Origin: B10-G9 sp964627755
GTDB lineage: Bacteria; Chloroflexota; Anaerolineae; Anaerolineales; UBA11858
Direction of reading: 5' to 3'
DNA: 64,000 nt
Assembly: GCA_964627755.1 (NCBI GenBank)
Contig: CAZVIH010000013.1
Span: forward strand, 62,001 to 126,000
Shown: one piece after another, positions 8,692-17,803 of the stretch
How the letters are laid out: every line of letters begins with the position of its first letter
Position numbering within the stretch: the first letter of the stretch is position 1
Translations under genes and position numbers: made by a program
Notes under the pieces: model-generated
Database searches by the model: none
Told to the model about the DNA's origin: nothing
The model's input: the letters and a program-made list of their open reading frames with translations, nothing else

Positions 8692-10605
8692 ATGACTTTT
8701 GAGAAGAAGCCCGTAACCCCGTCCCCATTAAAACTGCTGGACCCTGTACCATCTGATATTGATATAGCTCATGCCGCTGTCATGAAACCGATCAAGGATC
8801 TTGCGGGTGAGATTGGGATCCTGGATGATGAGCTTGAGTTATATGGTAAATACAAAGCCAAAGTGACTCTTGATATCCTGGAACGACTAAAAGATGTGCC
8901 GGACGGAAAATATATTGACGTAACTGCCATTACCCCAACACCTCTCGGTGAAGGCAAAACCACTACCACGGTGGGGTTGAGCCAGGCTCTGGGTGCCCAC
9001 CTGGGCAAGAGCCTGTTCACCTGCATCCGCCAACCCAGCCAGGGACCAACTTTTGGTATTAAGGGCGGCGCCGCCGGGGGCGGCTACAGTCAGATCGTGC
9101 CTATGGAGGATTTTAACCTGCACCTGACTGGTGATATCCATGCTATCACTGCTGCCAATAACCTGGTCGCGGCAGCGATTGATACCCGCATGTACCATGA
9201 AAGCCGGCAGAGCGACGAGGCACTTTTTAAGCGTCTTTGTCCGCCAGATAAAAATGGAAAACGGAAATTTGCCCCTATCATGTTCAGTAGATTGAAGAAA
9301 TTGGGCATTGATAAAACTGACCCCGATCAGCTGACGAAGGAAGAATACAGCAAGTTTGTTCGCCTTGATATCGATCCCGATGCCATCACCTGGCGCCGGA
9401 TCGTGGACACCAACGACCGCATGCTGCGAGAAATCGAGATCGGGCTTGGTCCCAAAGAGGGAGGATTCACACGCAGAACCGGTTTTGATATCTCTGTCGC
9501 CAGTGAGATCATGGCGATTCTGGCTCTGACCACCGATCTGGCTGATATGCGCGAGCGTTTTGGTCGGGCAGTGGTTGCCACCAGCAAAGCCGGTGACCCG
9601 GTTACCATGGATGACCTGGGAGTATCAGGCGCTGTCACCGTATTGATGAAAGATGCCATTAAGCCAACCCTGATGCAGACAGTTGAAGGCACCCCGGCCC
9701 TGGTACACGCTGGTCCATTTGCAAATATCGCCCACGGAAACAGCTCGATCATTGCCGACAGGATCGCCCTCAAACTGGCTGACTATGTCCTGACGGAATC
9801 CGGTTTTGGCGCCGATGTTGGCATGGAAAAATTCTTTGATATCAAATGTCGCTACTCCGGGCTGATCCCTGATGTGGTTGTATTGGTTGCGACCGTGCGA
9901 GCTTTGAAGATGCACGGCGGCGGCCCCACGGTTACTGCCGGTGCTCCCCTGGATCCCGCATATGTGACAGAGAACCTGGAGCTGCTGCAGAAAGGCCTCT
10001 GCAATCTGGAAGCCCATATCGAAAATGCATTGAAGTTTGGTATCACGACTGTTGTCGCCGTAAACAGTTTCAAGGATGACACCCAAGCTGAGGTTGAAAT
10101 GGTGCGTGAAGCCGCCATCAAAGCCGGCGCCTATAATGCTGTGGTAACCCGCCACTGGATGGAAGGAGGCAAGGGCGCGATTGATCTTGCCAAGGCAGTT
10201 GTTGAAGCCTGTGAACAACCCAGCGACTTCAAATTCCTCTATCCCCTGAAAGGCACATCCATCAAGGATAAGATCGAGATCATCTGCAAGGAAATTTACG
10301 GCGCTGATGGTGTTTCTTATGAGCCTCTGGCAGAAAAGAAGGTTGAACTGTACACAAAACTTGGTTTTGATGAACTGCCCATGTGCATGGCTAAAACACA
10401 TTTGAGCTTGAGCCATGATGGGACTTTAAAAGGCAGACCGACTGGGTTTACTGTTCCCATTCGGGACATCCGGGCTTCGGTAGGGGCGGGATTCCTGTAT
10501 CCGCTGCTTGGCACGATGAGCACCATGCCTGGACTACCTACCCGACCAGCCTACTATGAGATTGATATCGATCTCGAAACCGGTCAGGTGCTTGGTCTTT
10601 CCTAA
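8692..10605 (+). CDS. fhs: formate-tetrahydrofolate ligase, eukaryote-like long form
   Basis: Makes 10-formyl-THF from formate, THF and ATP. The start is taken as the ATG at 8692, which has AAAGGAG in front; the frame extends 30 bases further upstream without a better site. This gives 637 aa, about 80 longer than ordinary bacterial FTHFS. The ATP loop TPTPLGEGKTTTTVG is intact. The extra region (about residues 165-255) and the C-terminus TMPGLPTRPAYYEIDID resemble, from memory of the family, the synthetase domain of eukaryotic C1-THF synthase. FolD-FTHFS order also matches that fused protein. A perfect hairpin begins at the stop codon. Confidence 0.95.
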   Translation: MTFEKKPVTPSPLKLLDPVPSDIDIAHAAVMKPIKDLAGEIGILDDELELYGKYKAKVTLDILERLKDVPDGKYIDVTAITPTPLGEGKTTTTVGLSQALGAHLGKSLFTCIRQPSQGPTFGIKGGAAGGGYSQIVPMEDFNLHLTGDIHAITAANNLVAAAIDTRMYHESRQSDEALFKRLCPPDKNGKRKFAPIMFSRLKKLGIDKTDPDQLTKEEYSKFVRLDIDPDAITWRRIVDTNDRMLREIEIGLGPKEGGFTRRTGFDISVASEIMAILALTTDLADMRERFGRAVVATSKAGDPVTMDDLGVSGAVTVLMKDAIKPTLMQTVEGTPALVHAGPFANIAHGNSSIIADRIALKLADYVLTESGFGADVGMEKFFDIKCRYSGLIPDVVVLVATVRALKMHGGGPTVTAGAPLDPAYVTENLELLQKGLCNLEAHIENALKFGITTVVAVNSFKDDTQAEVEMVREAAIKAGAYNAVVTRHWMEGGKGAIDLAKAVVEACEQPSDFKFLYPLKGTSIKDKIEIICKEIYGADGVSYEPLAEKKVELYTKLGFDELPMCMAKTHLSLSHDGTLKGRPTGFTVPIRDIRASVGAGFLYPLLGTMSTMPGLPTRPAYYEIDIDLETGQVLGLS

Positions 10606-10681
10606 ATCAACCACCTGATCTGGTTGATTTAATAGAACGTGTGTAACTCGGGGCGGTTGGCTAGAAATGGTCAACTGCCCC
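10604..10681 (+). promoter_or_regulatory. paired hairpins between fhs and fdhD
   Basis: The first hairpin is a perfect 10-bp stem (AAATCAACCA, 10604-10613, with 10621-10630) starting inside the fhs stop codon; it has no long T run. The second is a 13-bp stem with three G-U pairs (10650-10662 with 10669-10681, core GGGGC/GCCCC). A weaker CCAGT/ACTGG stem follows at about 10692-10715. This may be a terminator plus a structured leader of the fdhD-formate dehydrogenase operon. I could not match it to the molybdenum-cofactor riboswitch consensus. Confidence 0.4.
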
Positions 10682-10746
10682 TGTTTCAAACCCAGTCCTG
10701 AAGGGGTCTTTACTGGTTTATTCATTTACTTGAATTGAAGGATGCG

Positions 10747-11538
10747 ATGAAAAATCGCGGAGCAGAGACTTTCCACTGGTGGGATTTTCATCATGACTGG
10801 CAGCCGCATAGCGGGGATGTCATTGAAGAAATAACCCTCACAATATATGTTAATGGTGTGGAATTTGTTTCATTAATGGGGACGCCGCTGAACCAGGATT
10901 GGTTGGCGGTAGGTTTCTTGATGAATGAGGGCATTATTGAAGACCAAGACGAGATCACAGATCTCAGGATAACACCTAACGGCTGCTGCATTGACGTCTG
11001 GCTTGATCATGATGTAGATCTTCCCCAAAAAATGGTCCTTACATCAGGGTGTGGAGGAGGGCTGACCCAGGAATATCCGCGGATCAAGATCGAGCCGCTC
11101 CAGGTTGGAATCAGGACGGTACCAGATTTGATTCTGACAGCATTTACACAACTGCAAACAAAAGACAGTCTTTATGCCCGGGCTCGCGGAGTTCACGCAG
11201 CAGGCTTGCTTGACCTAAAATCTGGGGAACTTCTCCAGGTGACCGAAGATATCGGCCGGCATAACACTATCGATAAACTTCATGGAGCTTGTCTGATGCA
11301 GGGCATCAAAACGGAAGACAGGGGGCTGATCACTACGGGTAGGATTTCTTCAGAAATGCTCCGCAAGGGTGCGTTTATGAGGTGTCCTATCATTGTATCC
11401 AGGACTTCTCCAACCTCGGCGGCGGTTGATCTGGCCCGGACCTGGCAGATTACTCTGATTGGATATGCCCGGCATGGAAAACTGCGGGTATACTGTAATC
11501 CAGAACGCCTGGGGTTTGAGTTAAAAAGAGATCTATAG
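10747..11538 (+). CDS. fdhD: formate dehydrogenase sulfurtransferase FdhD
   Basis: FdhD passes sulfur from a cysteine desulfurase to the Mo/W-bisPGD cofactor and is needed for formate dehydrogenase activity. About 263 aa. The usual landmarks are present: GFLMNEGII (about residue 55), the cysteine loop TSGCGGG (about 98), ARGVHAAGLLD, TEDIGRHNTIDKLHGA (about 166), and TTGRISSEMLRKGAFM (about 196). The ATG at 10747 follows GAAGGA; a TTG at 10735 in the same frame is less likely. It is 44 bases upstream of the formate dehydrogenase subunits, which it presumably serves. Confidence 0.95.
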   Translation: MKNRGAETFHWWDFHHDWQPHSGDVIEEITLTIYVNGVEFVSLMGTPLNQDWLAVGFLMNEGIIEDQDEITDLRITPNGCCIDVWLDHDVDLPQKMVLTSGCGGGLTQEYPRIKIEPLQVGIRTVPDLILTAFTQLQTKDSLYARARGVHAAGLLDLKSGELLQVTEDIGRHNTIDKLHGACLMQGIKTEDRGLITTGRISSEMLRKGAFMRCPIIVSRTSPTSAAVDLARTWQITLIGYARHGKLRVYCNPERLGFELKRDL

Positions 11539-11582
11539 CAGAATACTATTTTCAGGATCAAGGGCAGGAGAGGGAGTGTTCT

Positions 11583-12053
11583 ATGAGTGAAATTAACATT
11601 GATGTGGGATTGATTGAACCCATTCTCCAGGAATTCCGGGATCAGAAAGGAGCGGTGATTCCAATTTTGCAGCGCACCCAGGATCTTTATGGATATCTGC
11701 CTGAAGATGCCATGCAGGAGATCTCAAAGAGAAGCGGCATTTCAATCAGCAAACTATATGGTGTGGCCACCTTTTATGCCCAGTTTAATCTCGAACCCCG
11801 GGGGCGGCATATCATCCAGATCTGTGATGGTACAGCCTGTCATGTAAAAGGAGCGCCCAAATTGGTTGGAGCTGTTGAGGATGAATTTAATCTCGAGGCA
11901 GGCGGCAGTGATCCAGATTTTGAATATACACTGGAAATTGTCTACTGCCTGGGGTCATGCGGCCTGGCGCCCATCGCCCTGGTGGATGGGCAGGTCTACG
12001 GAAATACCACTGCCGATTCCCTGGTGGAAAACATCAAGAAAATCGAGAAATAG
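11583..12053 (+). CDS. NADH-dependent formate dehydrogenase, NuoE-like [2Fe-2S] subunit
   Basis: A 156-aa thioredoxin-like ferredoxin subunit of the NuoE/HndA/HoxE family. Four cysteines ligate one [2Fe-2S] cluster: QICDGTACH (about residue 81) and YCLGSCG (about 122). It docks on the flavoprotein encoded next and links NADH oxidation or reduction to the FeS chain. Ribosome site GGAGAGGGAG is strong. Gene order with the following two (NuoE, NuoF, FdhA) is that of soluble NAD(P)-linked formate dehydrogenases of acetogens; a hydrogenase partner is unlikely because the catalytic subunit is adjacent. Confidence 0.92.
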   Translation: MSEINIDVGLIEPILQEFRDQKGAVIPILQRTQDLYGYLPEDAMQEISKRSGISISKLYGVATFYAQFNLEPRGRHIIQICDGTACHVKGAPKLVGAVEDEFNLEAGGSDPDFEYTLEIVYCLGSCGLAPIALVDGQVYGNTTADSLVENIKKIEK

Positions 12054-12072
12054 TTAGTATAGGAGATTCCCT

Positions 12073-13986
12073 ATGCCGGTGTTAAAGAACATCTCCGAAT
12101 TGAATGATTTTCGGGAACAATCTAAATTGAAGTTATTAAACAGGGAAGATAACAAACTCACTATCATCCTTGGAATGGGTACCTGTGGAATTGCTGCAGG
12201 CGCAAATGAAGTTGCGGAAGCGGTTCGATCCGAACTCGAGAAACATAACCTTGATGCCGAAATTATTAACGTGGGCTGTATCGGGATGTGCCATAATGAA
12301 CCCCTGCTGGATATTCAGCAGCCTGGCCAGCCCCGGATAACTTATTCAAATGTAAAACCGGGCATGGTCGGGAAGATCTTCGAAAAACACATCTTGAATG
12401 GTGAATTCAATAAACGCTGGATCTATGGGCAGCTTCCTGCCCGGGATGGGACAACCATTGAAGGAATTCCCACTTATGAAGAACTCCCTTTTTATAGCAA
12501 GCAGGTTCGGATCGCTCTTAAAAACTGCGGCATCATCGATCCAGAAAGCATTGAAGGATATCTGGCTTATGGTGGATATGGAGGTCTTGAAAAAGCCCTT
12601 TTCCAAATGAGCCCGGATGAAGTTATAGAGGAAGTAAAAGATTCGGGATTGCGCGGCCGGGGAGGAGCTGGTTTTCTGACCGGTTTAAAATGGGAGTTTT
12701 GCCAGAAAGCAAAAGGTTTTCCAAAATATGTCATCTGTAATGCAGATGAGGGAGATCCAGGTGCGTTTATGGATCGCTCAGTCCTCGAAGGGGATCCGCA
12801 TGCTTTGCTGGAAGGTATGATCATTGCCGGATATGCCATCGGCGCTCCGGAAGGTTATATCTACTGCCGGGCGGAATATCCCCTGGCTATCGAGCGTTTA
12901 AAAATTGCCATCCAACAGGCCCATGAATATGGCCTGCTGGGAAATAATATCCTGGGTTCCGATTTTTCTTTTGACCTGAAAATCAAGGAAGGAGCAGGCG
13001 CTTTTGTGTGCGGCGAAGAAACCGCCCTGATCGCTTCCATTGAAGGACAACGGGGAGAACCGCGCCCCAGACCCCCATATCCCGCAGTTTCTGGATTATG
13101 GGGAAAGCCAACCAATGTCAATAATGTGAAATCCTATACAATGGCCAGTCAAATCTTGATCAAAGGTGCGGATTGGTTTAATCAGATCGGGACTAAAAAA
13201 TCTACCGGCACTGCGGTCTTTGCCTTAACGGGGAAGATCAAGAATACGGGTTTGGTCGAAGTTCCCATGGGTATCACTCTGCGGGAGATCATCTATGATA
13301 TTGGCGGCGGCATTCCTGACAAAAAGGAATTCAAAGCAGTCCAAACAGGCGGTCCCCTGGGTGGATGTCTGCCCGTGGCAGCTCTGGATACGTCAGTCGA
13401 TTTTGATTCTTTGACCGCAGCCGGGGCCACCATGGGATCAGGGGGTATGATCGTTGTGGATCAGGACACATGTATGGTTGAATTCGCCCGCTATTTTTTG
13501 ACCTTTGCCTCGGCAGAATCCTGCGGGAAATGTGTTCCCTGCCGCATCGGCGGCCAGCGGCTGCTAGAAGTGCTGACCCGAATTACCAATGGTGAGGGGA
13601 CTCTGGAGGACCTGGACGAAATTGAGGATATATCGAAATATATGCGGGAAGGTTCATTATGCGCTTTGGGTCAGCTGACTCCAGGTCCAGTTATGGCTTC
13701 CCTTCGTTTCTTCCGGGAGGAATATGAAGCCCATATCAGCGAGAATTATTGTGAAGCTGGTGTATGCGCAGATATGTTCACTTATCAAATTGATGAAGAC
13801 CGCTGTACTGGATGTGGATTATGCCTCAAGGCCTGCACCACCGAGGCAATTATTGGAGAGAAGAAAGTGGTCCATGTGATCGATCAATCACAATGTATCC
13901 AGTGCGGTGCTTGTTATGATGCATGCAATCTTGGTGCAATCCTTGTTAAACGAAAACATGAAATCACTGAGGTTGAAACAGTGTAA
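12073..13986 (+). CDS. NADH-dependent formate dehydrogenase, NuoF-like flavoprotein subunit
   Basis: A 637-aa fusion typical of HndC/FdhB-type subunits. In order: an N-terminal thioredoxin-like [2Fe-2S] domain (MGTCGIAAG and VGCIGMCHNEP, residues 35-77), the FMN/NADH domain (GLRGRGGAGFLTG, about 193; NADEGDPGAF, about 223; GAGAFVCGEETAL, about 310), the [4Fe-4S] motif ESCGKCVPCRIGG (about 480), and two C-terminal ferredoxin clusters (CTGCGLCLKACT and CIQCGACYDACN, about 580-620). It binds NAD(H) and passes electrons to FdhA. It is 19 bases after the NuoE-like gene. Confidence 0.95.
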   Translation: MPVLKNISELNDFREQSKLKLLNREDNKLTIILGMGTCGIAAGANEVAEAVRSELEKHNLDAEIINVGCIGMCHNEPLLDIQQPGQPRITYSNVKPGMVGKIFEKHILNGEFNKRWIYGQLPARDGTTIEGIPTYEELPFYSKQVRIALKNCGIIDPESIEGYLAYGGYGGLEKALFQMSPDEVIEEVKDSGLRGRGGAGFLTGLKWEFCQKAKGFPKYVICNADEGDPGAFMDRSVLEGDPHALLEGMIIAGYAIGAPEGYIYCRAEYPLAIERLKIAIQQAHEYGLLGNNILGSDFSFDLKIKEGAGAFVCGEETALIASIEGQRGEPRPRPPYPAVSGLWGKPTNVNNVKSYTMASQILIKGADWFNQIGTKKSTGTAVFALTGKIKNTGLVEVPMGITLREIIYDIGGGIPDKKEFKAVQTGGPLGGCLPVAALDTSVDFDSLTAAGATMGSGGMIVVDQDTCMVEFARYFLTFASAESCGKCVPCRIGGQRLLEVLTRITNGEGTLEDLDEIEDISKYMREGSLCALGQLTPGPVMASLRFFREEYEAHISENYCEAGVCADMFTYQIDEDRCTGCGLCLKACTTEAIIGEKKVVHVIDQSQCIQCGACYDACNLGAILVKRKHEITEVETV

Positions 13987-14007
13987 ATAGAAGGAGATAT
14001 CCAAGTT

Positions 14008-16809
14008 ATGGGAACTCTAAACTTCATCATCGATGGAAAACAGATCCAGGCTGAACGGGGACAGACAGTCCTCCAGGCAGCCCGGGAAGCGGGGATCTAT
14101 ATTCCTGTTCTGTGTGATCATCCTGCCTTGCCCCCAGAAGGTGCCTGCCGAATCTGTCTGGTGGAAATTGAAGGTCAGCGGGCTTTGCATCCTGCCTGCA
14201 CTTTTCCGGTTTCGGAGGGATTAACAGTAGATACCAACAACGAACGAGTGCGTTCAGCCAGGAAATTCAACCTGGAACTGCTGATATCCGACCATCCTCT
14301 GGATTGCATGACTTGTGAAGCGGCCGGAGATTGTCTGCTGCAGGACCTGGCTTATGAATACGATGTGTCTGAGGATCGCTTTCAGGGTACCAGACATCAT
14401 TTTTCAGTTAATGATCCGAACCCATTCATTCAGGTAGACCGCAATAAATGCATCCTGTGCCGCCGCTGTGTGCGGGCTTGCAGTGAGATTAACGGTGTAG
14501 AGGCGATCAGCGTATTTTACCGGGGTTTCAGCGCTTATATCGGTTTTGGGGCGGATAGCTCCATGGAAAACAGCCCTTGCGAATTTTGCGGCAGCTGTGT
14601 GGCCGTGTGCCCGACCGGTGCCTTGTGGCCCAAACTATCTCTCCGAGAAGGCCGGCCCTGGCAGGTTGAGCGAGTACAGACCACCTGTCCCTATTGCGGC
14701 GTTGGCTGCCAGTTGATCCTGGAAGTGAAAGATAACAAAATCATCAAGGTGGATTCCGCCTGGGACGGTCCGTCCAATCACGGTTGGACTTGTGTAAAAG
14801 GGCGGTTTGGTTATGACTTTGTCCATCATCCCGATCGTTTAGAAAAACCAAGGGTCAGGAAATATCTCCTTGACGGAAAAAAGAAACCGACTGCCAGTAA
14901 ACGAGACTCTGAAAAGGAAGGCAATCCCTGGCAGTGGGTGGAAGTGGAATGGGATGAAGTGCTGGGTATCACAGCGGAAAGAATGAACCAGGCCAGAGAA
15001 AAATACGGTCCAGACAGCTTGGGCTTTTTAACCTCCGCAAAATGCCTTAACGAAGAAAATTACCTGATGAATAAATTGGCCAGGCAGGCGATCGGCACAA
15101 ACAGCCTTGATCACTGCGCCAGGCTTTGACACTCTTCTACTGTGGCCGGTCTGGCCACCGCTTTTGGATCTGGAGCGATGACAAATTCCATCGCTGATAT
15201 CGCTGATGACGCTCTGGCTTACCTGGTAATAGGTTCCAATACCACGGAGCAGCATCCTGTGATCGGAATGCGATTGAGGCAGGCTGTCCGCCAACGCGGT
15301 GCCAAATTGATCGTCGCTGACCCCCGAAAGATCGATCTGACTGATTTTGCCGTTTTGCATTTGCGCCATAAACCAGGGACGGATATCGCTTTGGTGAATG
15401 GTTTGATGCAGATCATCCTTGCCAATGGCTGGGAAGATAAAGAGTTCATCAAGAACAGGACTGAAGGATTTGATGAAGTAAAAGTTGTATTGAAGGATTA
15501 CACTCCGGAAAAAGTTTCCAAAATCACCGGTGTGTCTGTAGAGGATCTTACCGAAGCTGCCCGGATCCTGGGAGAAAACAAACCTGCCTCGGTTTTGTGG
15601 GCCATGGGAATCACCCAACATACAACTGGTGTTGGAAATGTGATGAGCCTGGCGAATTTGCAGATGCTGCTGGGTAATATGGGGGTCCCGGGTGGAGGGA
15701 CGAATCCTCTCCGGGGACAAAACAACGTTCAGGGTGCCTGTGATCTTGGCGGGCTGCCTAATGTTTATTCCGGCTACCAGAAAGTGACTGATCCCGACAT
15801 GCGGGAGAAATTTGCCAAGGCCTGGGGAGTTAGCCCAGAAGACCTGTCTCTGGATGTGGGTAAAACTGTGACCGAGATGATGCCGATGGCTGTGGATGGG
15901 GATCTGAAAGTCCTCTATGTTTTGGGAGAAGATCCGATCATGAGTGATCCTGATACCAGCCATATCCGCAAAGCGCTGGAAACTTGTGATCTGGTTGTCC
16001 TGCAGGAAATCTTCCCCTCCGAAACTGCGCCCTATGCGGATGTACTTTTACCAGGGGCCAGTTTTGCAGAGAAGGACGGCACTTTTACGAATACTGAACG
16101 CCGCATTCAAATGGTGCATAAAGCTGTAGAATCACCGGGATTAGCAAAGCCAGATTGGTGGATCATCTCAGAATTGGCTAAAAAGATCCTGGCCGCTGGC
16201 GATCGCAAAGTCCAGGATGCTGAATACAGCGGCTGGGATTATCATTGTGCAAATCAGATCATGGAAGAAATTGCTGCTTTGACGCCAATCTATGCGGGGG
16301 TAAGCCACCAGCGGCTGTTGAATGGAGAGACCCTGCAGTGGCCTGTGAAGGACGGGAATCATCCTGGCACACCCATCCTGCACGTGGGGCAATTCTCTCG
16401 TGGGAAAGGGCAGTTCAACCCCATTCAAAATGTGCCCCCGGCAGAGATGCCTGATAAGGAATATCCTATGATCCTGAGTACCGGGCGGGTTTTATTCCAC
16501 TGGCATGGCGGCCAGATGACCCGCCGCTCAAAAGGTTTGCTTGAGATCTATCCTCATGCGCTGATCGAAGTAAATGATCTTGACGCGGAGAAGCTCGGTT
16601 TAAACGGAAATAAAAGAGTCCGTGTTTCATCCCGCCGGGGAAGCATTGAAGCGGAAGCTTTGGTTACCGATCGAGTACCTCCGGGTATGGTATATGCCAA
16701 CTTCCATTTCCCAGAAGCCTCTGCTAACGAGTTAACCATTGCGGCGCTGGATCCTGTGGCCAAGATCCCTGAATATAAGGTCTGCGCAGTTCGGATAGAA
16801 GCGGCCTAA
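14008..16809 (+). CDS. fdhA: formate dehydrogenase catalytic subunit, selenocysteine-containing
   Basis: One 933-aa protein read through an in-frame TGA at 15127-15129 (residue 374). Upstream it reads DHCARL, downstream HSSTVAGLATAFGSGAMTNS, which is the FdhA active-site context where Sec or Cys ligates Mo/W. The N-terminus is NuoG-like: [2Fe-2S] (ACRICLVE), His-ligated cluster (DHPLDCMTCEAAGDC), two ferredoxin clusters (CILCRRCVRAC, CEFCGSCVAVC). The bisPGD domain starts at TCPYCGVGCQ (about residue 230). Ordinary gene finders split it at the TGA. A SECIS-like hairpin lies 18 bases after the TGA. It oxidises formate or reduces CO2, probably in the cytoplasm with no signal peptide. Confidence 0.95.
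15127..15158 (+). promoter_or_regulatory. UGA(Sec) codon with bacterial SECIS hairpin in fdhA
   Basis: The TGA is followed by 18 bases and then loop GGTCT (15148-15152) closed by a perfect 6-bp stem, GTGGCC (15142-15147) with GGCCAC (15153-15158). The loop sequence and its distance from the UGA match what is known of the Escherichia coli fdhF SECIS, which SelB recognises through the GU of the loop. The selA/B/C/D genes are not in this window. Confidence 0.9.
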
Positions 16810-16846
16810 AACAGGAAAATCCTATAAAATAGCTGAAATAAAAAAA

Positions 16847-16884
16847 AGCTGCTTGATCCCACTAGGATCAGGCAGCTTTTTTTA
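16847..16884. terminator. bidirectional terminator between fdhA and secF
   Basis: A 13-bp stem with one G-U pair (16847-16859 with 16865-16877, core AGCTGC/GCAGCT) and a 5-base loop, flanked by A8 on one side and T8 on the other. It can end the plus-strand formate dehydrogenase operon and the minus-strand secDF transcript. Confidence 0.9.
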
Positions 16885-17793
16885 TTAGGCTGGAGATCTC
16901 CTAAACCAGGTCCTCCACTCTTTGTTTTCCCACACCACCAGGATTGGTGAGGCATTAAATATGGAAGAATATGTTCCAGAAAAGACACCGATTAGCAGAA
17001 TTAGGACAAAATGGCGGATCGTGCTGCCTCCAAATAAAACCAGGGAGAGCAGGGTGATCATCACTGTCAGCTGGGTGTTAATTGAGCGGGCCATAGTTTG
17101 AACGATCGAAAGGTTCACAATAGTTTCATAGGGTTCTCTGCGGTTGAGTTTTTCGTTTTCGCGGATCCTGTCAAAAACGACGATTGAATCGTGTACAGAA
17201 AATCCGATCACGGTCAACAGGGCTGTCAAGAATAGAGAATCAGCTTCCCAGCCAAGGAAGTGGCCCAGAATAGCTTCAACGCCCAGGACCACGATGACAT
17301 CGTGGAGCATTGCTAGAATAGCAGCCACACCATAACGGAAAGCATGTTTCACGCCTCTAAAGGCGTAGGTGATGTAGACCATAATCCCCAGGGCAGCTAA
17401 TCCAACTGCTCCGGCTGCTCGAGTAGCGACTTCTTTTCCGACAGTAGGCCCAACGCTTTCAAACCGATCCAACTCAATATCTGCGGTAAATTGGTCTTTG
17501 ATTTCTGTCAGAATTGAGTTTAACATGCCCTCATCCATATCTTTAGTTCGGATGACCAGTTTATCGCCTCCAGCGGTTTGGACTTTGGCATCAGAGAAAC
17601 CAAATCCCGATAAGATTTCAAAAACAGGAGCTGTTTCCGGGAGGGGGCTGTTGAAATGGATTTCAATCAGGCTGCCCCCTGTAAAATCTATGCCTGCCGG
17701 AAGTCCCCAAACCAGCAAAGCTAAAATCCCCGGAATGATCACAACCAAAGAGATCGCAAAATACAGGTAGCGGCGCTTGACAATATTTATCAT
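16885..17793 (-). CDS. secF: protein translocase subunit SecF
   Basis: Inner-membrane SecF, partner of SecD, which uses the proton gradient to help pull secreted proteins out of the Sec channel. About 302 aa from the ATG at 17793, which has AAAGAGGT in front; the longer frame to 17814 overlaps secD and has no ribosome site. Six membrane segments, with GIDFTGGSLIEI near the N-terminus and the RND-family signature GFSVHDSIVVFDRIREN (about 197). It follows secD by ten bases and ends at the bidirectional terminator. Confidence 0.95.
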   Translation of the reverse strand: MINIVKRRYLYFAISLVVIIPGILALLVWGLPAGIDFTGGSLIEIHFNSPLPETAPVFEILSGFGFSDAKVQTAGGDKLVIRTKDMDEGMLNSILTEIKDQFTADIELDRFESVGPTVGKEVATRAAGAVGLAALGIMVYITYAFRGVKHAFRYGVAAILAMLHDVIVVLGVEAILGHFLGWEADSLFLTALLTVIGFSVHDSIVVFDRIRENEKLNRREPYETIVNLSIVQTMARSINTQLTVMITLLSLVLFGGSTIRHFVLILLIGVFSGTYSSIFNASPILVVWENKEWRTWFRRSPA

Positions 17794-17803
17794 AGATACC
17801 TCT

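Noticed and set aside
10604..10746. Molybdenum-cofactor riboswitch before fdhD
   Set aside because: Hairpins are present but I could not match the conserved loops of the known motif, so it is left as an unassigned structured leader.
14635..16809. Treating the formate dehydrogenase region as two separate proteins with an ATG start at 15142
   Set aside because: The active-site motif spans the TGA and the SECIS hairpin geometry is right; the ATG frame start at 15142 is only the downstream half of one selenoprotein (it is GTG in the sequence).
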